The notes below the pieces were generated by a model that ran no database searches, had not been told where the DNA came from, and was given only the letters and a program-made list of their open reading frames with translations. A DNA stretch of 64,000 bases from Mesorhizobium sp. (GTDB lineage: Bacteria > Pseudomonadota > Alphaproteobacteria > Rhizobiales > Rhizobiaceae): NCBI GenBank assembly GCA_019635735.1, contig JAHBYX010000003.1, positions 1 through 64,000 of the forward strand, written 5' to 3'. This document shows positions 37,657 to 44,935 of this stretch, piece after piece. The first letter of the stretch is position 1, and every line of letters starts with the position of its first letter. A program made the translations under genes and the position numbers.

Positions 37657-39270
37657 CTATTTCTGCTGATCGTCCGCCGGTTTCTTCGACCGTATCGAAG
37701 GGGCGGCTCTGGCAGCCGCGTCGGCCGTGCGGCCAGCCAGCTGAGAGTCGAAGTCGAGGCCGATTTCGTCGCCGATCTTCTTCATGAAGGGCAGCTGGAC
37801 CGACATTCCGAGGATCGAATCCAGGGCCTGCCCGAACACCGAGCCATCGCCGCCGGCACCGCCGCCGCCATTGCCGAGCCCGCTGATATGGTTGATCCGG
37901 ATGGAGTCGATCTTCTCGACCGGCTTCATCATTTGGGTGGCGATCTCGGGCAGCTTGTCGACCTTGTGCATCTCGACCCGCGCCCTCAGCACGGCCTCGC
38001 TCTGGCGGTTCTCCGCCTCGATCTGGGCGGACCTGCCGGAGGCCTCGGCGATCAGGCGGTCGCGATCCGCGTTGGACCGGAGCTGCACTGCCTCGCTCTC
38101 CGCCTTGGCGATCGATATGATCGTGCCGACCTTGGACTTGACCCTGGCGTCGTCGGTTTCGTTCTCCTGAGCGACCTTGAGCACGGCCAGCTTGCGCGCC
38201 CGCTCCGCCGCCGCAATGTCCTTGGCGGTCTGGACGTTCTCCTGCGCCTCCACCAGCTTGCCGCGGGCGCCCTCCACCTTCGCCTGCTCGATCGATTCCT
38301 CGCCACGTTTCGCGGCAAGCACGATGGCATTGTCGATCTTGGCCTTCTCGACCTCGAGCAGGGCCTCCATCTCGCGGCGGCGCAGATTGAGGTCGCGCTC
38401 GATTTCCGCCTGCTTGATCTCGCCCACCTTCGCGATCTGCAGGGCCTCGGAGTGACGCGCCGCCTCGGTCTTGCTCGTTTCCAGTTCGGTATTCAAGTTG
38501 ATGCGCTGGCGTTCGATCTCCAGCCGATTGGCGATTTCGTATTCCTGCTGCTCGCGCTCGAAACGCAGCCGGTCACGCGTCTGCTCAAGCTGCCGTTTCC
38601 GCACCGCTATGTCGGATTCCGCCTCGACATCGATGCGCGCCTTGCGGTTTTCCGCCACAACCTCGGCCAGCCTGCGCATGCCGACGGCGTTGAAGGCGTT
38701 GGTGTCGTCCAGCGACGAGAACGGCGTCTGGTCGAGCAGGACCAGGGAAACGAAATCGACGACGAGCCCCGAGCGGGAAAGGTCGCCGCGCAGTCGCTTG
38801 CCGACCGCATCCGAGAATCCGCTCCGGTCCGCATGAAGTGCGTCCATCGTCCGCAGCGCGACCTCGGCCTGCGCAGCGTCGATCAGCTTGCCCTCCAGCA
38901 GCGACTGGATCTCGTCGTCGCGGAACGACTTAGCCCCCAGAGCCTGGGCAGCCACTGCGATGCCAGCGGGATCGGGATCGACGCGAACCTGAAACTCCAT
39001 GCCGATATCCACACGGAGGCGATCCTCCGAGATCAGCGCGTTCGAGCCGCTGCGGTCGATGCGGAGCCGGATGGACCGCATGCTGATGCGCTCGACCCGA
39101 TGCAGGATCGGGAGAGCGAACGCGCCGCCGTCGACGATGACCTTGCGGCCGCCAGCACCCGTGCGGATCAGCGCGACGTCCCGGGAGGACTTCACGTAGT
39201 ACCGATTGAGGAAGAGGACGGCGATCACGACCGCGACGACGAGCGCCAGGAATCCGAAAAACCAAACCAA
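37657..39270 (-). CDS. Flotillin-like SPFH-domain membrane protein
   Basis: A 537-residue protein with one N-terminal membrane helix (WFFGFLALVVAVVIAVLFL), then an SPFH/band-7 domain (about 30-200) and a long, charged coiled-coil region (about 215-440) rich in Glu, Arg, Lys and Ala. The C-terminal part has GLGNGGGGAGGDG and then a basic tail. This is the flotillin/YqiK layout, proteins that organise membrane domains. Its place between an AmiC-like gene and a Liv transporter operon is unusual. The upstream region has a 13-bp perfect inverted repeat and a third copy, so it may be the first gene of the transporter operon and regulated. Confidence 0.88.
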   Translation of the reverse strand: MVWFFGFLALVVAVVIAVLFLNRYYVKSSRDVALIRTGAGGRKVIVDGGAFALPILHRVERISMRSIRLRIDRSGSNALISEDRLRVDIGMEFQVRVDPDPAGIAVAAQALGAKSFRDDEIQSLLEGKLIDAAQAEVALRTMDALHADRSGFSDAVGKRLRGDLSRSGLVVDFVSLVLLDQTPFSSLDDTNAFNAVGMRRLAEVVAENRKARIDVEAESDIAVRKRQLEQTRDRLRFEREQQEYEIANRLEIERQRINLNTELETSKTEAARHSEALQIAKVGEIKQAEIERDLNLRRREMEALLEVEKAKIDNAIVLAAKRGEESIEQAKVEGARGKLVEAQENVQTAKDIAAAERARKLAVLKVAQENETDDARVKSKVGTIISIAKAESEAVQLRSNADRDRLIAEASGRSAQIEAENRQSEAVLRARVEMHKVDKLPEIATQMMKPVEKIDSIRINHISGLGNGGGGAGGDGSVFGQALDSILGMSVQLPFMKKIGDEIGLDFDSQLAGRTADAAARAAPSIRSKKPADDQQK

Positions 39271-39293
39271 GCGGGTCCCCTTTCCCCCATTAT

Positions 39294-39355
39294 TTGAATT
39301 GGAAAATACCTAGCTCATATTGTTTTCCAATTCAAGCTTTTGTTTTCCGTTTCAA
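39294..39355. promoter_or_regulatory. Repeat array upstream of the flotillin-like gene (likely operator)
   Basis: TTGAATTGGAAAA at 39294-39306 has its perfect inverted copy at 39323-39335. A near copy in the same orientation as the second (two changes) follows at 39343-39355, exactly 20 bp further. The AT-rich spacer could carry a promoter. The core TTTTCCAA recurs at 40650-40657 in front of the AmiC-like and MarR genes, which suggests one regulator for both regions, most simply the adjacent MarR protein. Confidence 0.6.
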
Positions 39356-39499
39356 CATTTCGGAACGCGAAGGCGCATTCGTCGGCAGCCGCGCGATGAA
39401 AGGGTCGGGTGTTCGGTGCTGGAACCGAGGAGTTTGAGCGAGAGAGAGGATTGGATTGGCCCGATCACGCGCCGCGTCGACTCAGACGCCGCCGGAACG

Positions 39500-40609
39500 T
39501 CAGGCCAGCTGTTCGGTCACGCAGAATTGCACGCCGTCGGCGCGCGCCAGATAGACCGACGTGTCTTTCTTCGCATTGGAATAGTAGCGGCCGTCGCGTG
39601 CGCTCTGATAGTCGATTGCCGCGCGTCTGGAATCGTCTTCCCGACGCATCATGGCGGAGTAGAAGTTCATCCCCTCGTAGATCGATTGGCCAAACGAGTT
39701 GAGCATCGGTGGAGGTTTCCGCAGCCCCGCCTCATAGCGCTCCCGGAACGCGAGGTTCTGGTCGGTCTGCAGCGAACTGAAATAGGCCGCCGAGACGAAG
39801 AGACGCTTGGTGTTGGCGCTCTCGCTGGCGAGGAGCGCATTCTCTTCCAGCACGGTCGACAGGCGGAAGATGCGGCGGTCGAGGCTCATCGCGCCGAAAC
39901 TGCGATTGAATTCCACGCCGTCCTGCCCGATCAGCGATACGAGGACGATATCGGGCCGGGATTTGGCAATGCGCTCCACCAGCCAGGACGCGTCTTCCAA
40001 CCCGAACGGGACATAGCCTTCGAAGACGACGTTCCCTCCCGTCTCGGCAATGGTCCGCTTGGCGACCACGTGCGACATCCGCGGCCAGACATAGTCGTTG
40101 CCGATGAGCGCCCAGCGCTTGACCTTGAGCGTCTCGGTCAGGCGCCGGATGGCGGGCACCAGGTTCTGGTCGGGCGTGTCGCCTATCGTGAACACGTTCG
40201 GCGAATGCTCGTTACCTTCGTAGTGCGGCGTGTAGATATGCGGCACCCTGCCCGCGATGATCTTGTTGAGCCGCTGCCGGACGGAACTGACGCTCATACC
40301 GACGACGCCGGAGATCTCGCCATTGTCCAGCAATTCGTTGATCTCCCGTTCGAGCGTATGAACGGTGTCGGCATCCGAGTTGAGAAAGATCGGCTCGAGG
40401 GGAAGCCCGTTGATGCCGTCGGCGGCGTTGATCTCGCCGATCGCCACCTGTGCGCAGGAGATACACGAGGGACCCCAAATCCCTGCAGAGCCGCCTATCG
40501 GAACCAGCACCGCCACGCGATGCGTCTCGTCGCCGCGTTCCCACGGCAACAGGCCGGCCCGTGGACCGCTGATCCGTGCCTTGGGCACCGAACCGTCGAC
40601 TGCCTCCAT
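39500..40609 (-). CDS. AmiC-like amide-binding protein (no signal peptide)
   Basis: A 369-residue protein with the periplasmic-binding fold of the AmiC/FmdD/urea-binding group: VAVLVPIGGSAGIWGPSCISCAQVAIGEINAADGINGLPLE, VGMSVSSVRQRLNKII, HIYTPHYEGNEHSPNVFTIG, and VLEENALLASES. It has no signal peptide from any reasonable start. In Pseudomonas, AmiC is a cytoplasmic amide sensor that controls the amidase operon; no AmiR (ANTAR) gene is seen here. A sensor role in this cluster is inferred. I chose the ATG at 40609 because a TTG start 48 bp upstream would overlap the probable operator at 40650. Confidence 0.8.
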   Translation of the reverse strand: MEAVDGSVPKARISGPRAGLLPWERGDETHRVAVLVPIGGSAGIWGPSCISCAQVAIGEINAADGINGLPLEPIFLNSDADTVHTLEREINELLDNGEISGVVGMSVSSVRQRLNKIIAGRVPHIYTPHYEGNEHSPNVFTIGDTPDQNLVPAIRRLTETLKVKRWALIGNDYVWPRMSHVVAKRTIAETGGNVVFEGYVPFGLEDASWLVERIAKSRPDIVLVSLIGQDGVEFNRSFGAMSLDRRIFRLSTVLEENALLASESANTKRLFVSAAYFSSLQTDQNLAFRERYEAGLRKPPPMLNSFGQSIYEGMNFYSAMMRREDDSRRAAIDYQSARDGRYYSNAKKDTSVYLARADGVQFCVTEQLA

Positions 40610-40649
40610 ACTGGTCTGCACCCTTCCCCCGGGCAATTGACCACATTTA

Positions 40650-40662
40650 TTTTCCAACTAAA
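40650..40662. promoter_or_regulatory. TTTTCCAA half-site between AmiC-like and MarR genes
   Basis: The 13-bp word here matches the repeat at 39323-39335 in 10 positions, including the whole TTTTCCAA core. It is in the AT-rich divergent promoter space of the AmiC-like and MarR genes. It supports a shared regulator but is a single, imperfect copy. Confidence 0.45.
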
Positions 40663-40732
40663 ATATTCCACTATCGAACGCAAATCAATCGCCGAAACGC
40701 GAACCGTCATTAGGGAACGAGAACCGCACGAC

Positions 40733-41176
40733 ATGCCCAAGTCCGACCTTCATAGGGATCTGTCCTACCTGATCGCGGGGGCCCATCGCCGTCTCTACGC
40801 GAAGCTCGAGCGCGTCGTTCAGCAGGACGGACTGACTGTGGAACAATGGCGCGTCCTGGAGGCGCTGAGCGAACGAGACGGATGTTCGATGGGCGAACTG
40901 GCCGAACTGGTGTTGATGAATCATCCCGCGTTGACCAAGCTCGCGGACAGAATGGTCGCCGACGGTCTCATCCACCGGGTGGCGGACACGTCTGACCAGA
41001 GGCGCGTCCTGGTTCACAATACCGAGCGCGGCAACGCGTTCTTCCAGCGCGTCGAACGCAGGGTCGCCGCACACAACAAACATCTGGAGCACGTGATCGG
41101 AGCGTCCAAGGCAGCCGCGCTGCGGGCCCTCCTCGAAGACCTCGCGAGCGAAGAGCTCGAAGGGGCACGAGGTTGA
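40733..41176 (+). CDS. MarR-family transcriptional regulator
   Basis: A 147-residue winged-helix protein: LTVEQWRVLEALSERDGCSMGELAELVLMNHPALTKLADRMVADGLIHRVADTSDQRRVLVH includes the recognition helix and the DQRR wing. It is divergent from the AmiC-like gene and stands at the head of the amide cluster. The likely targets are the promoters with TTTTCCAA repeats. The ligand may be an amide or its acid. The ATG at 40733 gives a normal start ahead of the first helix. Confidence 0.9.
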   Translation: MPKSDLHRDLSYLIAGAHRRLYAKLERVVQQDGLTVEQWRVLEALSERDGCSMGELAELVLMNHPALTKLADRMVADGLIHRVADTSDQRRVLVHNTERGNAFFQRVERRVAAHNKHLEHVIGASKAAALRALLEDLASEELEGARG

Positions 41177-41303
41177 CCAGCAGCCCGTCCGACAGGCTGA
41201 GACGAACTGACGTTGTCCTCGGTCGACGCACAGTCATGTCCGGACCGCAAACATCGCGCGCCCAGAGGGGGTTGGTCGGATATGTGTGATTGAGGGAGTT
41301 TTA

Positions 41304-41346
41304 GCTGGGGAACCTGGATTCGAACCAGGACTAACGGAGTCAGAGT
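41304..41346. repeat. Distal attachment site: 43-bp copy of the tRNA-Gln 3' part
   Basis: These 43 bases are a perfect copy of 44550-44592, the 3' half of the tRNA-Gln(CUG) gene. They mark the far end of a small integrated element. The sequence diverges immediately on both sides. The integrase stop is about 50 bp away. Confidence 0.9.
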
Positions 41347-41394
41347 GCTTGAAAGTCCGTTGATTTCATTGGCGTTTCGGCAGTCATGTCGCGT

Positions 41395-42600
41395 CTATGT
41401 CGCACTCGCTGCCAGCAAGCGGCATTCTGCGTCGGCCAACGCCTGGGCTTCATCCGCCGCCGGGAACAAGTGTCCGTAGGTGTCGAACGTGACCTGGATC
41501 GACGAATGACCCATGCGAGCCTGGACGGCCTTCGGCGATAGCTCCAGACCTCCATCGGCCTTGCTGTTGATGCACCAGGACGCGAACCAGTGCCGCAAGG
41601 CGTGGAGCCCGGAATACTTCGGGGCCAACACCGGCTTGCCGTCCTTGTCGATTTTGTCCGTCGAGATCGTGACACCGGCCTTCACCAGCGTCGGCCACAG
41701 GCCGCGCTTGATTATGTTCTGGTGCCACTCGACGTTGCCTTCGCCATTCGGAAAGACGAGGTTCAAATCGCCTTTCGGGCACGCCAGTTTCCATTCCCGG
41801 AGCGTGTTCACCACCATGGGTGTGAGCGGGATCGTCCGTTGACCCGCGTCCGACTTCGGCATCCCGATAGCGTGGTAGGCGTCGGCCCGCTGGCGGACAT
41901 GGATCACGCCCTTGTCGAGATCGACGTCGCGCCAGGACAGGCCACGCAACTCTGACGCCCTCATGCCCGTGAAGATCGCCGTGACGATGAACGGCCGATA
42001 GCGGCCTTCCGCAGTCGCGAGGATCGCCCGAACCTCTTCCATGGTTGGAATGTCGACGCCGTACCGCAGGCGCGCCTTCTGGCGCTTCTCTGCTTTGGTG
42101 CCGCCCTTCCGGCGCTTCGACATCTCATGCACCGCGTTGCGCACCACGAGCCCGCGTTCCTGGGCATCTGACAGGATACTACCCAGACTGACCGTGACCC
42201 GCTTAATCATGGCAGGCGAACGCCCGTTCTCCCGCAATTCCTCTTGGAATGCGCGCACGGCCGGCACCGTGATCTTCGACAACTTCGTGGCACCGAGGAA
42301 AGGCTCGACGTGAAGCGTAAGGTGCTGGCGATACTGGTCTATCGTCGCCCGCTCCAGTCGCGCACCGTCGCAGCTCTTAAGCCATAGGTCGCCGGCTTCC
42401 TTCACAGTCACCGTGGCGCTGTCGGCAACATGAACGCCGTCTCGGACCTCGACCTTGGCCGTGGCCGCGAACTGGTCGGCATCCTTTTTCTTCGTGAACG
42501 TCTTCTGACGGCGCGTGCCGGAGGCGTCGGCATAGTCGACGATCCAGGCGCTCTTTTCCTCGCCCTTCGCCGTCTTCCATGAGCGCTTGCGGATAGCCAT
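41395..42600 (-). CDS. Tyrosine recombinase (integrase) of the tRNA-Gln element
   Basis: A 401-residue site-specific recombinase with an N-terminal arm-binding domain (YADASGTRRQKTFTKKKDADQFAATAK), a SAM-like core-binding domain and a catalytic domain. Catalytic residues: Arg in FTGMRASELRGL, H333 and R336 in LHALRH, H365 in MGHSS, Tyr375 in FDTYGHLFP. It is intact and unrelated in detail to the P4-type integrase near guaA. It lies at the end of the element distal to the tRNA gene and starts within 1 bp of the stop of the next gene upstream (TGATG). Confidence 0.95.
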   Translation of the reverse strand: MAIRKRSWKTAKGEEKSAWIVDYADASGTRRQKTFTKKKDADQFAATAKVEVRDGVHVADSATVTVKEAGDLWLKSCDGARLERATIDQYRQHLTLHVEPFLGATKLSKITVPAVRAFQEELRENGRSPAMIKRVTVSLGSILSDAQERGLVVRNAVHEMSKRRKGGTKAEKRQKARLRYGVDIPTMEEVRAILATAEGRYRPFIVTAIFTGMRASELRGLSWRDVDLDKGVIHVRQRADAYHAIGMPKSDAGQRTIPLTPMVVNTLREWKLACPKGDLNLVFPNGEGNVEWHQNIIKRGLWPTLVKAGVTISTDKIDKDGKPVLAPKYSGLHALRHWFASWCINSKADGGLELSPKAVQARMGHSSIQVTFDTYGHLFPAADEAQALADAECRLLAASAT

Positions 42601-43160
42601 CAGAACGGTATCTCGTCGTCTAAATCGCGGCTGTAGCCTTTGCCAGAAGTCTCCGTCTTCTTCGGTGCTACCGGCCAGTCCGGCGCCTTTAGCTTTGCAT
42701 TGGACAATGCAGCTCGCATGGCGTTGCCGGCGGCGAAGTAGTCGCTCGCCTTCTGATCCTCATGGATTTGGACAAACTCGTCGATCCGTGGCCAAAGGAC
42801 GTCGACGTAGTGATTAAGGAAGTTCTTGCGGGTCTCCGAAGACCAGAAGAACGGCCAGTGCTCCTTGCAGAAGGCGAGCCGTTTTTCCTCGTCGTAGCTG
42901 GGGAAGAATTCTGACCGCATCGCGATCTTGAGCGAGCGCACACCCTCACTAACGTCCCAGAAATCCTGCCAGCCGTCAGGGGTATTGTTCGACCAACTCT
43001 CTAGGGTTTCCTGATCGGCGGCCTTGATGATGGCGCGCTCTACGACCGTAGTGATCGACTGCCCTTTCAGCCGTGACAGATACTCCAGGATGAACCGCGT
43101 CTTGGGATCGAGGCGGATCGTGAGCGTCTCGCTTTTTCTGGTTTTTGGTTCGCGCGCCAT
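42600..43160 (-). CDS. Unknown element protein with ribbon-helix-helix-like N-terminus
   Basis: A 186-residue protein. The first 50 residues (KSETLTIRLDPKTRFILEYLSRLKGQSITTVVERAIIKAAD) have the pattern of a ribbon-helix-helix DNA-binding domain. The rest is rich in aromatic and charged residues and has no domain I know; it ends SRDLDDEIPF. Translationally coupled to the integrase (stop overlaps its start by one base), it may be a regulator of recombination. The ATG at 43160 begins the domain; a longer frame upstream would run into the palindromic promoter space. Confidence 0.75.
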   Translation of the reverse strand: MAREPKTRKSETLTIRLDPKTRFILEYLSRLKGQSITTVVERAIIKAADQETLESWSNNTPDGWQDFWDVSEGVRSLKIAMRSEFFPSYDEEKRLAFCKEHWPFFWSSETRKNFLNHYVDVLWPRIDEFVQIHEDQKASDYFAAGNAMRAALSNAKLKAPDWPVAPKKTETSGKGYSRDLDDEIPF

Positions 43161-43288
43161 GCCGCTGAGTCCCTGTTTTCCCCAGCTATTAACATGCACT
43201 GATGGAAAAGTGCAATTGTCGCTTGACGCTGTACACAGGCTGCCTAAAGTGTCTGCACTGATCATGCAGTGCGAAAGGATGCAAGCGA

Positions 43289-43486
43289 ATGACAGTGACT
43301 GCTGAACGCAAGGCGAACATAGAACTGGTTTGGGGCTGTTCCGAGATCGCGCGGATCATTGGCCGATCAGCCAGGGCAACATTCCACATGCTGGAAAAAG
43401 GCGAGTTGCCGGCAAAGAAAGTAGGCGGACGTTGGGTTGCCGAACACTCGAAGCTGGTCGCGTTCTTCATGGAGGACGCGGCTTGA
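43289..43486 (+). CDS. Small HTH protein (excisionase-like)
   Basis: A 65-residue protein: VWGCSEIARIIGRSARATFHMLEKGELPAKKVGGRWVAEHSKLVAFF. This is the helix-turn-helix/MerR-like fold of excisionases and phage regulators, with the turn before the wing GGRWVAE. It is divergent from the ribbon-helix-helix gene in the same element, so the pair probably forms the regulatory switch of the element. It is near the usual size of such proteins (60-80 residues). Confidence 0.85.
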   Translation: MTVTAERKANIELVWGCSEIARIIGRSARATFHMLEKGELPAKKVGGRWVAEHSKLVAFFMEDAA

Positions 43487-43569
43487 TCCACGAAAAGAAA
43501 AGACCCGGTGGAGGCGGCAACCTCAACACCGGGTCGGTGTCCAATCCCTTCCTCTCCAAGGATCAGAAT

Positions 43570-43905
43570 ATGAACGCACACACTCCTACACCCGGTGCCG
43601 TGCCGGCGGCAAGCGAGAACCGCGACATAGGCGATGCCATCGACATCATCAGCCGCGCCATCAGCATCAACGACCTCATCTTCGAGGCTGCCCATCGGCT
43701 GGAAGACCGAGCTGTCGTCAACGCTTTCGTCGAGGGCAGCTTGGTGGTCCATGACTTTCTGGCGGATGCGAAAGCCGTTCTCTATGCCAACATCGAGCGG
43801 GAAGGCGGTGACGCATGGGGCAGTCCTACTGCTCGAAACGCTGCTATCAGCTCCACTACGACGCGATCGACAAGCAGGCGCGCGCCGAGGCCCGATCCGG
43901 GCTGA
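43570..43905 (+). CDS. Unknown small element protein
   Basis: A 111-residue protein with a helical middle (DIGDAIDIISRAISINDLIFEAAHRLEDRAVVNAFVEGSLVVHDFLADAKAVLYANIE). No family is recognised. The C-terminal 30 residues (Ser/Thr/Arg-rich) lie in a 91-bp overlap with the next gene in another frame and look unconstrained, so the functional part probably ends near residue 82. The ATG at 43570 follows a CAAGGATC ribosome binding site. Confidence 0.65.
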   Translation: MNAHTPTPGAVPAASENRDIGDAIDIISRAISINDLIFEAAHRLEDRAVVNAFVEGSLVVHDFLADAKAVLYANIEREGGDAWGSPTARNAAISSTTTRSTSRRAPRPDPG

Positions 43906-44132
43906 CTTGCCAGGAATGCGGCGGCACCTTCGACGGCGCGCGCGCCGGGCAGATGTTCTGCTCGAAAGCCTGTACCCGCCTCGCCATGCGCAAGCGCACC
44001 TGGGGCTATCGCACCTGCCGCGTCTGCGACTCGCGCTTCCTGCCGAACCACAAGGATCAGGTGCAGTGCTCGACCGACATCATGGAATGCGTCGGCCGGC
44101 TGAAAGAGCGCATCCGCTGTCTGGCAGCCTAG
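43815..44132 (+). CDS. Cysteine-rich zinc-ribbon-like protein
   Basis: A 105-residue protein with eleven cysteines arranged as one CSKRC half-finger, then CQECGGTFDGARAGQMFCSKAC and CRVCDSRFLPNHKDQVQCSTDIMEC. These are two complete CxxC-x13-C zinc ribbons, plus an incomplete one at the N-terminus. No family was recognised. A GGAAGG ribosome binding site precedes the ATG. It starts inside the preceding gene and ends 4 bp into the convergent gene. It probably binds nucleic acid or a partner protein. Confidence 0.75.
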   Translation: MGQSYCSKRCYQLHYDAIDKQARAEARSGLTCQECGGTFDGARAGQMFCSKACTRLAMRKRTWGYRTCRVCDSRFLPNHKDQVQCSTDIMECVGRLKERIRCLAA

Positions 44133-44422
44133 TTCCTCGTCGGGCTTTCGGTTCGCAGGATATGCTCCGCGCCGATCACCGCCAGCCGAACACGCTCGTG
44201 CTTTTCGTCTAATTCATGCGCCCTTCGCCGCTCATCCTCCGAGGGATGGGATTGGAGCTTTCCGCTTCGCTGTAGGAAGCGCCGGCGGCGATATTCGACC
44301 AGCCAGACCGACTCATCGACCGTCAGGCCAGCAAGGATCGCTCGGCCATCGGCATCGGTTGAAAGCGACCGCATCTCGCGGAAATAGGCTTCTTCGCCTT
44401 CGGTCAGAACCAGCTCTGTCAT
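44129..44422 (-). CDS. Unknown small element protein
   Basis: A 97-residue acidic/basic protein: MTELVLTEGEEAYFREMRSL, followed by ILAGLTVDESVWLVEYRRRRFLQRSGK and an Arg/Glu-rich helix to the C-terminus. No family recognised. Two other ATG codons upstream (44434, 44479) are possible starts; the chosen one is the last before the clearly coding part. It is convergent with the zinc-ribbon gene. Confidence 0.6.
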   Translation of the reverse strand: MTELVLTEGEEAYFREMRSLSTDADGRAILAGLTVDESVWLVEYRRRRFLQRSGKLQSHPSEDERRRAHELDEKHERVRLAVIGAEHILRTESPTRN

Positions 44423-44547
44423 GTCGCATTCCATGTCGCACGGATTTGCCGAGTCTCGCAGGAAACCCTTGGAAATCAAGGGAACTGGATTGCAACACGA
44501 TGCGACATGCGAACGGGCGAAGATGGGGCTAAGTCATTGAAAAGATT

Positions 44548-44621
44548 TGGCTGGGGAACCTGGATTCGAACCAGGACTAACGGAGTCAGAGTCCGTGGGT
44601 CTACCGTTAACCTATTCCCCA
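44548..44621 (-). tRNA. tRNA-Gln (CUG anticodon), insertion site
   Basis: The minus strand folds as a tRNA: acceptor arms TGGGGAA and TTCCCCA, anticodon stem ACGGA/TCCGT around the loop CTCTGAC, giving anticodon CUG (Gln), and T-loop TTCGAAT. The CCA end is encoded (44548-44550). The 3' half (44550-44592) recurs at 41304-41346, the usual result of integration into a tRNA 3' end, which leaves the tRNA gene complete. Confidence 0.95.
44550..44592. repeat. Proximal attachment site within tRNA-Gln (43-bp repeat)
   Basis: A perfect 43-bp match to 41304-41346. The two copies frame 3,246 bp (start to start) carrying an integrase and about five small genes. Confidence 0.9.
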
Positions 44622-44935
44622 ACGGCCGCGCTAATGCGCACGGCGATGGTGCGGCGGCTTTTACCGACAGGGGCGAAATAGTCAAGCGCAAAGGCGGATT
44701 CAAGCGGACCGGACCTGCGGTCAGATCCAAACGATGACCGGATCGCTGCCGGGCGCCCCCTACCGTCAGCCTCATGCCCGCCCGCCAACCGCCCTCAGCG
44801 GGACACGCGACGCGGTCTCCCTGCCCCACCAAGGCCCTTGGTGATACGCGCCCGGGCTGCTATGTTGTCGGCAACGCTAGACAAAGCGCGATGTCGCGTC
44901 CCATCCGGGTTCGCGCCGCGCCTGAAGGACATACA
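44622..44935. other. Space between tRNA-Gln and ppx
   Basis: No gene is supported. The promoter of the minus-strand tRNA must lie here. The frame of ppx stays open upstream from 44774, but the encoded residues are low-complexity Pro/Arg/Ala and are probably not translated. Confidence 0.5.

Noticed and set aside
40610..40657. TTG start for the AmiC-like protein
   Set aside because: It would overlap the probable operator and has a weak ribosome binding site; the ATG at 40609 is preferred. The larger form still lacks a signal peptide.
44774..44935. Upstream extension of the ppx frame
   Set aside because: The GTG at 44936 has a proper ribosome binding site, and the extra residues are Pro/Arg-rich without family counterpart.
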